Source of the DNA: Myxococcales bacterium | GTDB lineage: Bacteria; Myxococcota_A; Polyangia; Polyangiales; Ga0077539 | DNA: 64,000 nucleotides | Reading direction: 5' to 3' | NCBI GenBank assembly: GCA_030652255.1 | Contig: JAUSAZ010000106.1 | Location: 1 to 64,000 of the forward strand | Shown: positions 26,578 through 34,338 of the stretch, piece by piece | Layout of the letters: each line of letters begins with the position of its first letter | Position numbering within the stretch: position 1 is the first letter of the stretch | Notes under the pieces: generated by a model | The model's database searches: none | The model's input: only the letters and a program-made list of their open reading frames with translations | Told to the model about the DNA's origin: nothing | Made by a program: the position numbers and the translations under genes

Positions 26578-28830
26578 ATGGAGGCCTCGCCCCGCACCCT
26601 GACCCGCCGTGTCGCACCGCGCTTCTGCGCGTGCATCTGCGCGTGCGTGTCGCTGCGCGCGGCGGCCGCCTCGGGGCAGTCGCCGACCCCCGCGGTCGAG
26701 CCCGCGGAGCCCGCGGCGGCAGCGGCCGAGCCGGAGGCGTCGGCGGTCATTCGCGGGCGCGGCGCGCCTCCCCGGGGTGCGGGCGACGTGAACATCACCG
26801 TGGGTCAGCTGGCCTCGGTGCCGCGATCGAGCGCTGGCGACCTGCTGCGCCTGGCGCCGGGGATGTTCCTGAGCAACGGCCTCGGCGAGGGCCACGCCGA
26901 CCAGGTCTTCCTCCGGGGCTTCGACGCGCGCAGCGGGCAGGACCTGGAGTTCACCGTCAACGGCGTCCCCGTCAACGAGCCCGCGCACCCGCACGGCCAG
27001 GGCTACGCGGACACGCACTTCCTCATCCCCGAGCTGGTCGAGTCGCTGCACGTACTGGAGGGGCCCTTCGACCCGCGGCAGGGCGACTTCGCCGTCGCGG
27101 GCTCGGCGCAGTACACCCTCCGCCTCCCGGCCCGCGGGGCGCACATCCAGTACCGGGTCGGGTCCTTCAACACCCACCGCGTGCTCGCCCTCTGGGGCCC
27201 CGACGGCGAGAGCGCCGGCACCTTCGGCGGCGTCGAGCTCGCCACCTCCGACGGCTACGGGCAGAACCGCAGCTTCGAGCGGGCCACCGCCAACGCGCAG
27301 TACGAGGGCCGCTCGGGGTCGCTCACCTGGCGCGTGCTCGCGATGTCCTACGGCATCCGCTACCGCTCCGCCGGGGTCGTCCGTGAAGACGACTTCCAGG
27401 CCGGTCGCATCGGCTTCTACGACACCTACGACCCCGCGCAGGGCAGCGAGGTCTCGCGGCACCTCGTGTCCGCCGAGGTCGACAGCACCCGCACCGCGTC
27501 GGTGCTGCGCGCCCAGGCGTGGGCCTCGCTGCGGAGCTTCCGCCTGCGGGAGAACTTCACGGGCTCGCTCCTCGACGTGCAGCAGCCCTTCCAGTCGCCG
27601 CACGCCCAGCGCGGCGACCTCATCGACCAGGCGGCGTCCACCGTCGACGTCGGGATGCGCGCCTCGGCCCGGCTGCGCACCACCTGGCAGGCGCGCACGC
27701 AGTCCGTGGAGTTCGGCGCCTACGCCCGGCACAACACGGTGGACAGCACCCAGCAGCGGCTGCGTGCCACCACCGACGTCCCGTACCTCACCGACTACAG
27801 CCTCGACAACAGCGTCTCCAACCTCGCGCTCTACCTCGACGCCGAGCTGCGCCCGCTGGGCTGGGTGGTGCTGCGCGGCGGCATCCGGGCCGACCTCTTC
27901 CAGTACGACGTGCTCGACCGCTGCGCCGTCCGCGGGGTCACCGTGCGCGGCGCGCCCCTCGACCAGGAGTGCCTCTCCGCCGACCGCTCGGGCTACCGCA
28001 GCCCCACCCAGCGGCGCACCTCCGGCGGCGTGGCGTGGCAGCCCCGCGGCGCCCTCTTCCTGGGCCCGTGGAAGGGCGTCACCGTCGCGCTGAGCGCGGG
28101 CCTCGGCGCCCGCTCGGCCGACCCGGTGTACCTCGGCAACGACCAGCAGCTGCCCTTCAGCCCCATCACGGCGCTCGAGGGCGGCGTGGTCTTCGACCGG
28201 CGCTTCGGCTCGCTCGCGCTCAACGCCCGCGCCCTCTACTACCGCACCCACGTCGGGCAGGACCTCATCTTCAACGAGACCGAGGGGCGCAACACCCTCG
28301 CCTCCGGCACCACCCGCCAGGGCGCCCTGCTTGCCGCGCGGGCCACCAACCCCTGGCTCGACCTCGCGGCCCACGTCACCTACGCGCGGGCCACCTTCGA
28401 CGACGACGGCAGGCTGGTGCCGTACGTCCCCGGCTGGGTGGCGCGCTTCGACGGGGCGGTGCACCGCGCGCTCCCGTGGCGCATCCGCGGCCGCGCGGTG
28501 ACGGCCTCCGCGGGCGTCGGCGTCACCTGGGTCGCCCCGCGGCCGCTGCCCTACTCCGAGCGCGGCGAGGCCATCTTCACCGTCGACGCCCAGGTGGGCG
28601 CGCGCTGGGCTTACTACGAGCTCGGCTTCATCGCGCAGAACGTCCTCGACGCGCAGTACGCCTGGGGCCAGTACAACTTCACGAGCGACTTCCGCAGCCG
28701 CGAGTACCCCACGCTCGTGCCCGCGCGGCACTTCACCGCCGGGCCCCCGCGGCAGCTGTTCGTGGTCTTCACACTCCACCTCGGCGCCGCAGCCGCGCGG
28801 CACGGCGCCCCCACGGAGCCAGCCCGATGA
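26578..28830 (+). CDS. TonB-dependent outer-membrane receptor, probably for a metal
   Basis: A 750-residue protein with a signal peptide (Cys-rich n/h region, cleaved near AAASGQ). A plug domain contains DLLRLAPGMFLSNGLGEGHADQVFLRGFDAR and FTVNGVPVNEPAHPHGQGYAD, and a 22-strand barrel ends in LFVVFTLHL. An Ala/Pro linker lies between signal and plug. His-containing loops near HPHGQGYADTH may bind metal. Its promoter carries the same operator as the Fur/Zur-type repressor gene 7.7 kb away, and it overlaps a lipoprotein gene by ATGA. Zinc or another transition metal is the likely cargo; the exact metal cannot be read. Confidence 0.85.
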   Translation: MEASPRTLTRRVAPRFCACICACVSLRAAAASGQSPTPAVEPAEPAAAAAEPEASAVIRGRGAPPRGAGDVNITVGQLASVPRSSAGDLLRLAPGMFLSNGLGEGHADQVFLRGFDARSGQDLEFTVNGVPVNEPAHPHGQGYADTHFLIPELVESLHVLEGPFDPRQGDFAVAGSAQYTLRLPARGAHIQYRVGSFNTHRVLALWGPDGESAGTFGGVELATSDGYGQNRSFERATANAQYEGRSGSLTWRVLAMSYGIRYRSAGVVREDDFQAGRIGFYDTYDPAQGSEVSRHLVSAEVDSTRTASVLRAQAWASLRSFRLRENFTGSLLDVQQPFQSPHAQRGDLIDQAASTVDVGMRASARLRTTWQARTQSVEFGAYARHNTVDSTQQRLRATTDVPYLTDYSLDNSVSNLALYLDAELRPLGWVVLRGGIRADLFQYDVLDRCAVRGVTVRGAPLDQECLSADRSGYRSPTQRRTSGGVAWQPRGALFLGPWKGVTVALSAGLGARSADPVYLGNDQQLPFSPITALEGGVVFDRRFGSLALNARALYYRTHVGQDLIFNETEGRNTLASGTTRQGALLAARATNPWLDLAAHVTYARATFDDDGRLVPYVPGWVARFDGAVHRALPWRIRGRAVTASAGVGVTWVAPRPLPYSERGEAIFTVDAQVGARWAYYELGFIAQNVLDAQYAWGQYNFTSDFRSREYPTLVPARHFTAGPPRQLFVVFTLHLGAAAARHGAPTEPAR

Positions 28831-29633
28831 AGCGTCGCGCCCTCGCCCTCGCCCTGCTCGTCGCCGGATCCGCCGCCGGCTGCGGCGACACCACCGGATC
28901 GGAGCGCGTCAGCTTCGCCGTCGAGGTGGGCGGCATCGAGCGTGACGCCGCGCAGCCCCTCGCCTTCACCAGCGACCAGGGCTGGGAGATCACCCTGAGC
29001 GAGGCGCGGGTCGCCCTCGGGCCGCTGTACCTCAACACCATCGCCCCGCTGGAGAGCGACCGCAGGAGCCCATTGCAGCGCCTCGGCGACCTGCTCCTTC
29101 CGAGCGCCCACGCCCTGGGGGAGTCGCACCTGTCCAGCGGGCGCATCGTGGCGCAGGTCACCACGCAGGTGGAGGTCGACGCGCTCGCCCCCGCGCTCGT
29201 CGCGGTGCCCGGCGGCGGCGACGGCGTCAGCGAGCCCGCGCTCACCGGCGAGGTCTGGCTCTTCAACCGCGATGGCGCCCTCGGCGGCGCCGCCGTTCGG
29301 GTCGCGGGCGTCGCCCGGCGCGAAGGCGTCGAGGTGCCCTTCGAGGGCTCGCTGGTCATCGACCAGACGCTGGTGACCACCGGCGGGTCGCTCGACACCG
29401 CCCGCAAGGTGCGCGGCATCCCGGCGCAGGTGACGCCCGCCGGGGGCGGGGCGCTGCGGGTGCGCGTCGACCCGCGCGGCTGGTTCGAGGGCGCGGACTT
29501 CCGCGAGCTCACCGCGGGCACGGCCCGCGAGGGCCGCTATCGCTTCACGTCTCAGGACAATGTCGGGAGGGCGTTCATCAACCGCGCCCGCGCCCGCGCC
29601 GCCTTCGGCATCACGTTTTCTCCGACGCGCTGA
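28827..29633 (+). CDS. Lipoprotein of the TonB-receptor operon
   Basis: A 268-residue lipoprotein (signal ending SAAGC, Cys19) whose ATG overlaps the TGA of the receptor gene. It has the N-terminal segment QGWEITLSEARVALGPLYLN (residues about 50-70), which matches a similar segment in the lipoprotein encoded next, so the two probably share a domain. The rest is beta-rich (GEVWLFNRDG, VRVDPRGWFEGADF). No family is recognised. It is likely an outer-membrane partner that delivers the cargo to, or receives it from, the receptor. Confidence 0.7.
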   Translation: MKRRALALALLVAGSAAGCGDTTGSERVSFAVEVGGIERDAAQPLAFTSDQGWEITLSEARVALGPLYLNTIAPLESDRRSPLQRLGDLLLPSAHALGESHLSSGRIVAQVTTQVEVDALAPALVAVPGGGDGVSEPALTGEVWLFNRDGALGGAAVRVAGVARREGVEVPFEGSLVIDQTLVTTGGSLDTARKVRGIPAQVTPAGGGALRVRVDPRGWFEGADFRELTAGTAREGRYRFTSQDNVGRAFINRARARAAFGITFSPTR

Positions 29634-29680
29634 GCGCGTCGACGACACACCCCAACGCCTCCGGAAAGGAACGGTCTTCC

Positions 29681-30913
29681 ATGAAGGCACCCGTCTGCGG
29701 ATACGCTCGTCTTTCGTCCGTCACCCTGGTCCTCGCCGCGCTGCTCTCCGGCTGCGGCGACCCCGATCCCGCGGGCTCCGACGCCGGCGTCACCGACGTC
29801 GGAGGCACCGACGTGGTGATCCCCGCGGGCGACGCGGCCGTGCTCCCGCCCTCCTTCGCGACGCCCGTCCCCGCGGCCTTCACGGCGGGCACCCGCGACC
29901 CGCGCACCATCCAGGTGAGCATCTCCAGCGAGGAGCTCGGGCAGCAGGGCGCCGACTACACCGCGACGCCCGCCGAGGGCGCGATCGTGCTGGTCGACGG
30001 CTGGGAGCTGCGCTTCACGCGCATCCTGGTGACCATCGGCAACGTGCGTCTCAACCAGCCGGGCACCTCCGCCTCGGACCAGTCCATGGTCGGCGCCGCC
30101 GTCGCGAGCGTGCCCGGTGCCTTCGCGGTCGACGTGCAGAAGCCGGGTCCCTTGACCGGCGCCGGGGGCGCGCCCGAGACGGCCATCCCCCTCGCGGTGA
30201 TCCGCGCGCCCGCCGCGGGCGGAGCGCTCGACCCGTCGGTTCGCTACGCGTTCAGCTACGACGCCGTCGCGGCCACCCCGGGCGCCGTCAACGTCAACCT
30301 CGACGCGGGCGGCGTCGCCCTGTACGAGCAGATGGTCCGCCGCGGGTGGAGCCAGTACGTGGAAGGCACGGCCACCTACCGCGGCACCACCACCGGGCTC
30401 GCGCCGGCCTTCGCCGATTATCCCTCCGCGGTGACCTTCCGTCTCGGGTGGGCCGCGCCCGCGCAGTACCTCAACTGCAACAACCCCGACAACGGCAGCA
30501 AGGACATGCCCGGGGTGCAACCCTCGGCCAGCACCGCAGCGCGCGCCCAGATCACCTTCCACCTGGACCACCTCTTCTGGGGCGCCCTCGGCGTGGAAGA
30601 CCCGCCGCCGCACTTCGACCACTTCGCGTCGCGGGCCCAGCTCGTGGGCGGCGTGAGCGTGGTCACCCTCGACGACCTCATGGGGGTCGTGCCGACCAAC
30701 CTCGTCGACCGGATGATGCGCCCGGTGCCCGACCGCGGGGGCCAGACCATGGGCTACACGCCGCGCAACCCGGGCGCGCTCAGCCTCGACCTCGGCGGCA
30801 ACTCCAGCCTCCGCGACGTGCGGGACTTCGTGACCTTCTCGGCGCGCGCCGGCGGCCACCTCAACGCCGACGGGCTGTGCTTCGTGCGCCCGTCGGGGCC
30901 CATCACCTACTGA
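29681..30913 (+). CDS. Second lipoprotein of the TonB-receptor operon, His-containing
   Basis: A 410-residue lipoprotein (LLSGC, Cys26), preceded by GGAAAGGAACG as ribosome site and followed by an Asp/Ala/Gly linker. DGWELRFTRILVTIGNVRLN corresponds to the GWE...LN segment of the previous protein. A later segment, ITFHLDHLFWG with PPHFDHFASRAQ, carries four His near acidic residues and could bind a metal. The C-terminus has GGHLNADGLCFVRPSG. The family is not recognised. Shared operon and the repeated domain suggest a role in metal capture at the cell surface. Confidence 0.7.
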   Translation: MKAPVCGYARLSSVTLVLAALLSGCGDPDPAGSDAGVTDVGGTDVVIPAGDAAVLPPSFATPVPAAFTAGTRDPRTIQVSISSEELGQQGADYTATPAEGAIVLVDGWELRFTRILVTIGNVRLNQPGTSASDQSMVGAAVASVPGAFAVDVQKPGPLTGAGGAPETAIPLAVIRAPAAGGALDPSVRYAFSYDAVAATPGAVNVNLDAGGVALYEQMVRRGWSQYVEGTATYRGTTTGLAPAFADYPSAVTFRLGWAAPAQYLNCNNPDNGSKDMPGVQPSASTAARAQITFHLDHLFWGALGVEDPPPHFDHFASRAQLVGGVSVVTLDDLMGVVPTNLVDRMMRPVPDRGGQTMGYTPRNPGALSLDLGGNSSLRDVRDFVTFSARAGGHLNADGLCFVRPSGPITY

Positions 30914-30921
30914 CGACCGAA

Positions 30922-30944
30922 GAGGCCCCGGCCGGGGGGGGCTC
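30922..30944. terminator. Candidate bidirectional terminator
   Basis: GAGGCCCC-GGCC-GGGGGGGGCTC forms a GC hairpin in the 38-base gap between two convergent genes. No T-tract is present on either side, so intrinsic termination is uncertain. Confidence 0.35.
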
Positions 30945-30951
30945 CGGGCGA

Positions 30952-31962
30952 TCAGCGGGCGGGCTTCGGGTGCGCCATGAGCCAGTCCAGGGTGAGCGTC
31001 GGCCACTGCGCCGCGAGGGCTGGGAGGTGCACGCCGTTCTGGATGCTCCAGAGCTCGGCCGCGCCGCCCGTGCAGCCCTCGTAGCGCTCGACGCGGGTCT
31101 CGGCGCCGGGCAGCGCGCTCTCCAGGTCGAGCATCGCGCCCGCGGTGGGCGTGGCCGCGCAGCGGTTGTTCGTCGCCCAGCGCGACACGCTCGTCGCGGC
31201 GCCGGGGTAGGCCGCGCCGATGTTGTTGCCGCCCGTGTACTGGATGGTCGCGTCGTTGGTGCCGTGCACCTGGAGCACCGCCACGGGCTCCGACGGCGTG
31301 CATCGCGCGGCGTCGGCGTAGGTCGCGCCCGCGAGGCTCACGATGCCCGCGATGCGCGCAGACCGGGCGCAGGCCATGCGGTGCGCCATGAAGCCGCCGT
31401 TGGAGTGGCCGATGAGGAAGATGCGCCGCGGGTCGACGGCGTAGCGCGCGGAGACGTCGTCGATGATGGCGTCGAGGTAGGCGACGTCGTCCACCGCGGA
31501 GCTGCCGAAGTTGCAGCAGGCGTCGGTGGCGTTCCAGAAGCGGCGCATCGTGACGTCGAGGGTGCCGTCGGGGATGGCGTAGAGGATTCCGCGCGTGTTG
31601 GCCTCGCGGGACATGCGGAAGTACAGCTCCTGCACCGAGCCCGACGCGCCGTAGCCGTGGAGGAGGATGAGCAGCGGCGCCGCGCGGGTGGGCACGTTCT
31701 CCTCGGGCACCACGAGGCGGTAGGGCCGCTCGGCGATGAGCCGCGCGACCGCGGGTGAGACGTCCGCGGCGCTCCCAGCGTCCACCGGTCCGACGGGCGC
31801 GTCCGCGGCGACGGGCGCGTCCACCTCGACGGGCGCGTCCGCGGCGCCAACGTCGGTCGTGGTTACGTCGGGGACGAGGCCCGCGTCGACGACCGTGCCC
31901 GACGGGGACTCCGAACAGGCGCCGACGGAGAGCAACGCGAGAGCCGGGAGCCAGGACTTCAT
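30952..31962 (-). CDS. PHB depolymerase/feruloyl esterase-like lipoprotein
   Basis: A 336-residue protein with lipobox SVGAC (Cys16) and an Asp/Ala/Val linker to about residue 75. The alpha/beta-hydrolase domain has LLILLHGYGASGS (oxyanion region), GHSNGGFMAHR (nucleophile Ser), HGTNDATIQY (Asp) and NGVHLPAL (His), the order seen in the LpqC/PHB-depolymerase family (CE1/CE10-like). Conserved Cys pairs (CCNF, CTPSE) may form disulfides. It follows the transporter gene by 39 bases with a GAGGAAA ribosome site, so it may be the last gene of the repressor-transporter transcript. Confidence 0.8.
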   Translation of the reverse strand: MKSWLPALALLSVGACSESPSGTVVDAGLVPDVTTTDVGAADAPVEVDAPVAADAPVGPVDAGSAADVSPAVARLIAERPYRLVVPEENVPTRAAPLLILLHGYGASGSVQELYFRMSREANTRGILYAIPDGTLDVTMRRFWNATDACCNFGSSAVDDVAYLDAIIDDVSARYAVDPRRIFLIGHSNGGFMAHRMACARSARIAGIVSLAGATYADAARCTPSEPVAVLQVHGTNDATIQYTGGNNIGAAYPGAATSVSRWATNNRCAATPTAGAMLDLESALPGAETRVERYEGCTGGAAELWSIQNGVHLPALAAQWPTLTLDWLMAHPKPAR

Positions 31963-32001
31963 GGGGTTTCCTCGGGGCGATGGTAGACGGTGACGGCGGC
32001 G

Positions 32002-33825
32002 TCAGTGGTGGTGATGGTCGTGGTGCTCGTGCGCGGTGGATGCACCCGACGGGCTCATGGTAGCGATCCAGCCGCGAGGGCCGAGCCGAAGCACCGAGCC
32101 GGCCAGGAGCAGCGCGAGCACGGTGGCCGCGCCCAGCTCCCACGGGGGGTGCTCGTGCGACGCGAGCGCGTGGATCTCCGGGAGCGTACCAGCGGGCACG
32201 ATGCGGTTGACCAGCGCCCCGAGCGCGACCGCACCCGCGAGCGAGGCCGCGGCGAAGCTCCACGCGACGCGCGCGCCGAGGGCCGTGCGCAGCATGCGCC
32301 ACGCGGCGACGTTGGTGGCGGGGCCCACCAGCAGGAGGGCCATCGCAGAGCCCGGCGAGAGGCCCTTGTGCACCATCATCGCGGCCAGCGGCGTCGCGCC
32401 CTGCGCGCACACGTACACCGGGACGGCGAGCACGGCGGTCAGCGGCACGTCCCAGGCACCGAGCGCCCGGGCCAGGGTGCCCGGCGGGACGGCGGCCTCG
32501 AAGCCCGCCGCGAGCAGCAGCCCGAACGCGTACCAGGCCGCGACCTGGTCGAAGCTGTCGAGGCCCGCGCGGAGCACCCCGGCGGGCGAGCGGTCGGCCG
32601 GGGGCGGCACGCTCGCGATGGGCTTCGGCGCGGAGAGGAGTCCGTGGCGTCGCGGGAGCTTCGGGGGGACACGCAGCGCGGCGCGCCGGGCGACCGCGGC
32701 GACCACGACCCCGACGCCGACCGCGAGCGTGGCCCCCGCGACGAAGCGCGCGACGGCGAGCGGGAGCCCGAGGAGGCGCACCGATAGGATGAAGCCGCCC
32801 ACGTCGAGCTCCGGGGTCGCCACCATGAAGGCCGTCACGGCGGCCACCGGGAGCGAGGCGCGGAGCATCCCCTGGGCGACCGGGAGCACGCCGCAGGAGC
32901 ACACCTGGAGGGGGGCGCCGAAGACCGTTCCGCGGAGGGCCTGGGCGAGGCTGCCGCCGCCGCGCAGCCAGGCCTCCGGGCGGGCGCGGGTCATGGTGCG
33001 CAGGAGCCCGGCGCCCAGGAGCCCGAGGAGCATCGACGGCGCGGTCTCGACGAAGAGGGGGATGAGCGCGGCCTGCACCGAGAGCTCTTGCGGGTGCGCG
33101 CGGCGGAAGAGACCCCCCGGGTCGGGCAGCGCGAGCACCAGCGCGACTCCGCCCAGGAAGGTCAGGCCGGAGAGCGAGCGCGCGCGGGCGGTGGCGGGGC
33201 GGGGCGCGTGGGAGTGCATCGCGAGCCGGAGCATCGCCCCGACGCCGAGCGCGAGCGCGCCGTCGAAGAGCGCGTCGGGGATGGCGTCGAGGAGCGCCTG
33301 GCCGAGCGCTGCGCCCACGACCGTGGACAGCGCGAGCGCGACCAGGGCGACCACGGTCCTGGCGCGCCCCGCGCTGGGCAGCATCGACGACGCGATGAAG
33401 AGCCCCTCGGGCATGCGGTGCAGGATCAGCGCGGCGGCCATGCTCGCGCCCACGCCGCGGGAGGAGAGCGCGACCGCGAGGGCGGCGCCGTCGCTCATGC
33501 CGTGCAGGGCGAGCATGGGCACGAGGAGCCCGGCGCCCGCGCCCGCGGCGGGGTGGAAGGGGTGCGACGCGGCGTGGTCGCGGGCGTGCGCGCGGCGGTC
33601 GACCCACCAGAGCGCGGCGTAGGCGAGCGCTGCGAGGGCGAGCGCGCGGACGCCGAGGGAGCCCATCGCGTGCGGCAGCATCCGCAGCGCGAGCACGGCG
33701 GGGACGAAGCCCAGGCTGAAGCCGTCGAGGGCGGCGGACGCGAGGGCCTGCCGCCTCCCGAGGGTGACCAGCGCGGCCCCCAGGAGCAGTCCGAGGACCG
33801 ATAGCGCGAGCGCAGGGAGGAGCAC
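32002..33825 (-). CDS. Fused ZIP-like and ArsP/DUF318-type permease with His-rich tail
   Basis: A 607-residue membrane protein. Residues 1-205 resemble a ZIP metal transporter: HGMSDGAALAVAL (108-120) and HRMPEGLFIAS (136-146) stand for the metal-site helices IV and V. From about 245 to 590 it resembles the PF03773 permease family, with APLQVCSCGVLPVAQG (304-319), a second repeat CAQGATPLAAMM, and GPATNV. A long loop precedes the second half. The tail ends AHEHHDHHHH. The gene starts eight bases after the Fur/Zur-type gene. I infer transition-metal transport. I know of no characterised protein with this exact fusion. Confidence 0.75.
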   Translation of the reverse strand: MLLPALALSVLGLLLGAALVTLGRRQALASAALDGFSLGFVPAVLALRMLPHAMGSLGVRALALAALAYAALWWVDRRAHARDHAASHPFHPAAGAGAGLLVPMLALHGMSDGAALAVALSSRGVGASMAAALILHRMPEGLFIASSMLPSAGRARTVVALVALALSTVVGAALGQALLDAIPDALFDGALALGVGAMLRLAMHSHAPRPATARARSLSGLTFLGGVALVLALPDPGGLFRRAHPQELSVQAALIPLFVETAPSMLLGLLGAGLLRTMTRARPEAWLRGGGSLAQALRGTVFGAPLQVCSCGVLPVAQGMLRASLPVAAVTAFMVATPELDVGGFILSVRLLGLPLAVARFVAGATLAVGVGVVVAAVARRAALRVPPKLPRRHGLLSAPKPIASVPPPADRSPAGVLRAGLDSFDQVAAWYAFGLLLAAGFEAAVPPGTLARALGAWDVPLTAVLAVPVYVCAQGATPLAAMMVHKGLSPGSAMALLLVGPATNVAAWRMLRTALGARVAWSFAAASLAGAVALGALVNRIVPAGTLPEIHALASHEHPPWELGAATVLALLLAGSVLRLGPRGWIATMSPSGASTAHEHHDHHHH

Positions 33826-33833
33826 CGATCAGT

Positions 33834-34289
33834 TCACGCGCAGCGGTCGCAGCGGCCCTTGACCTGTATCTCGACCGCGTCGCCCTTGAGCGACTTCGGC
33901 AGCCCGCGGCCGCCCACCACCCGCACGGTGTCGAGCGGGAGGCACTGCACCTCGCCGCAGTCGCCGCACACGAAGTGGGGGTGCCGCGCGTCGGCGTGGT
34001 CGGCCCCGCCCTGCTCGCGGTAGAGCTCGAAGCGCCACACGTGGTCGCCCACGTCCGTGCGCTGCAGGAGCTTCGCCTCCGTGAGGTCGGTGAGGTTGCG
34101 GTAGATCGTCGCCCGATCCCACCCCTGCGAGGCCAGCGCGGTGGCCAGCTCGGCGTGGGTGATCGGCGCCATCGCCTCCTGGAGCTGCTGGATCACCGCC
34201 ACCCGCGGGGCCGTCACGCGCAGCCCCGCGGCGCGCACCCGATCCCGGATCTCCTCTGCTGTCAGGCTGCTTCGCCCGCGGACGGTCAT
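33834..34289 (-). CDS. Fur-family metalloregulator (Zur-like)
   Basis: A 151-residue repressor starting at ATG 34289 with AGAGGTGAG upstream. A winged helix with ATIYRNLTDL (recognition helix, about 60-69) is followed by a metal-binding half with HPHFVCGDCGEVQC (103-116) and C-terminal CDRC (147-150), the CxxC pairs that hold structural zinc in Fur/Zur/PerR. Its promoter and that of the TonB receptor share an operator-like sequence, implying autoregulation. The company of a ZIP-containing permease favours zinc over iron or manganese, but the specificity is inferred. Confidence 0.85.
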   Translation of the reverse strand: MTVRGRSSLTAEEIRDRVRAAGLRVTAPRVAVIQQLQEAMAPITHAELATALASQGWDRATIYRNLTDLTEAKLLQRTDVGDHVWRFELYREQGGADHADARHPHFVCGDCGEVQCLPLDTVRVVGGRGLPKSLKGDAVEIQVKGRCDRCA

Positions 34290-34309
34290 CGCGCTCACCT
34301 CTGGCCGTG

Positions 34310-34338
34310 ATGCTACTGCAATCCCGTCGCAATCGAAA
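34310..34338 (-). promoter_or_regulatory. Promoter and operator of the Fur/Zur-type gene
   Basis: Read on the minus strand, TTTCGA (34338-34333), a 17-base spacer and TAGCAT (34315-34310) form a promoter 20 bases before the ATG. The spacer holds TGCAA-TCCCG-TCGCA (plus strand 34317-34331), an imperfect version of the perfect palindrome in the TonB-receptor promoter. Both also read as TTGC-N7-TTGCA, one helical turn apart. The site lies within the last codons of the upstream gene, which ends at 34313. Confidence 0.55.

Noticed and set aside
26557..28803. A 748-codon frame antisense to the TonB receptor
   Set aside because: The receptor frame has a signal peptide, plug and barrel, and a promoter. 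The antisense product is featureless.
29552..33607. A very long open frame on the minus strand (about 1350 codons) spanning two lipoprotein genes and the permease gene
   Set aside because: It is antisense or out of frame to well-supported genes. Its product is Arg/Pro/Gly/Ala-rich without motifs, as expected for an unused frame in DNA this GC-rich.
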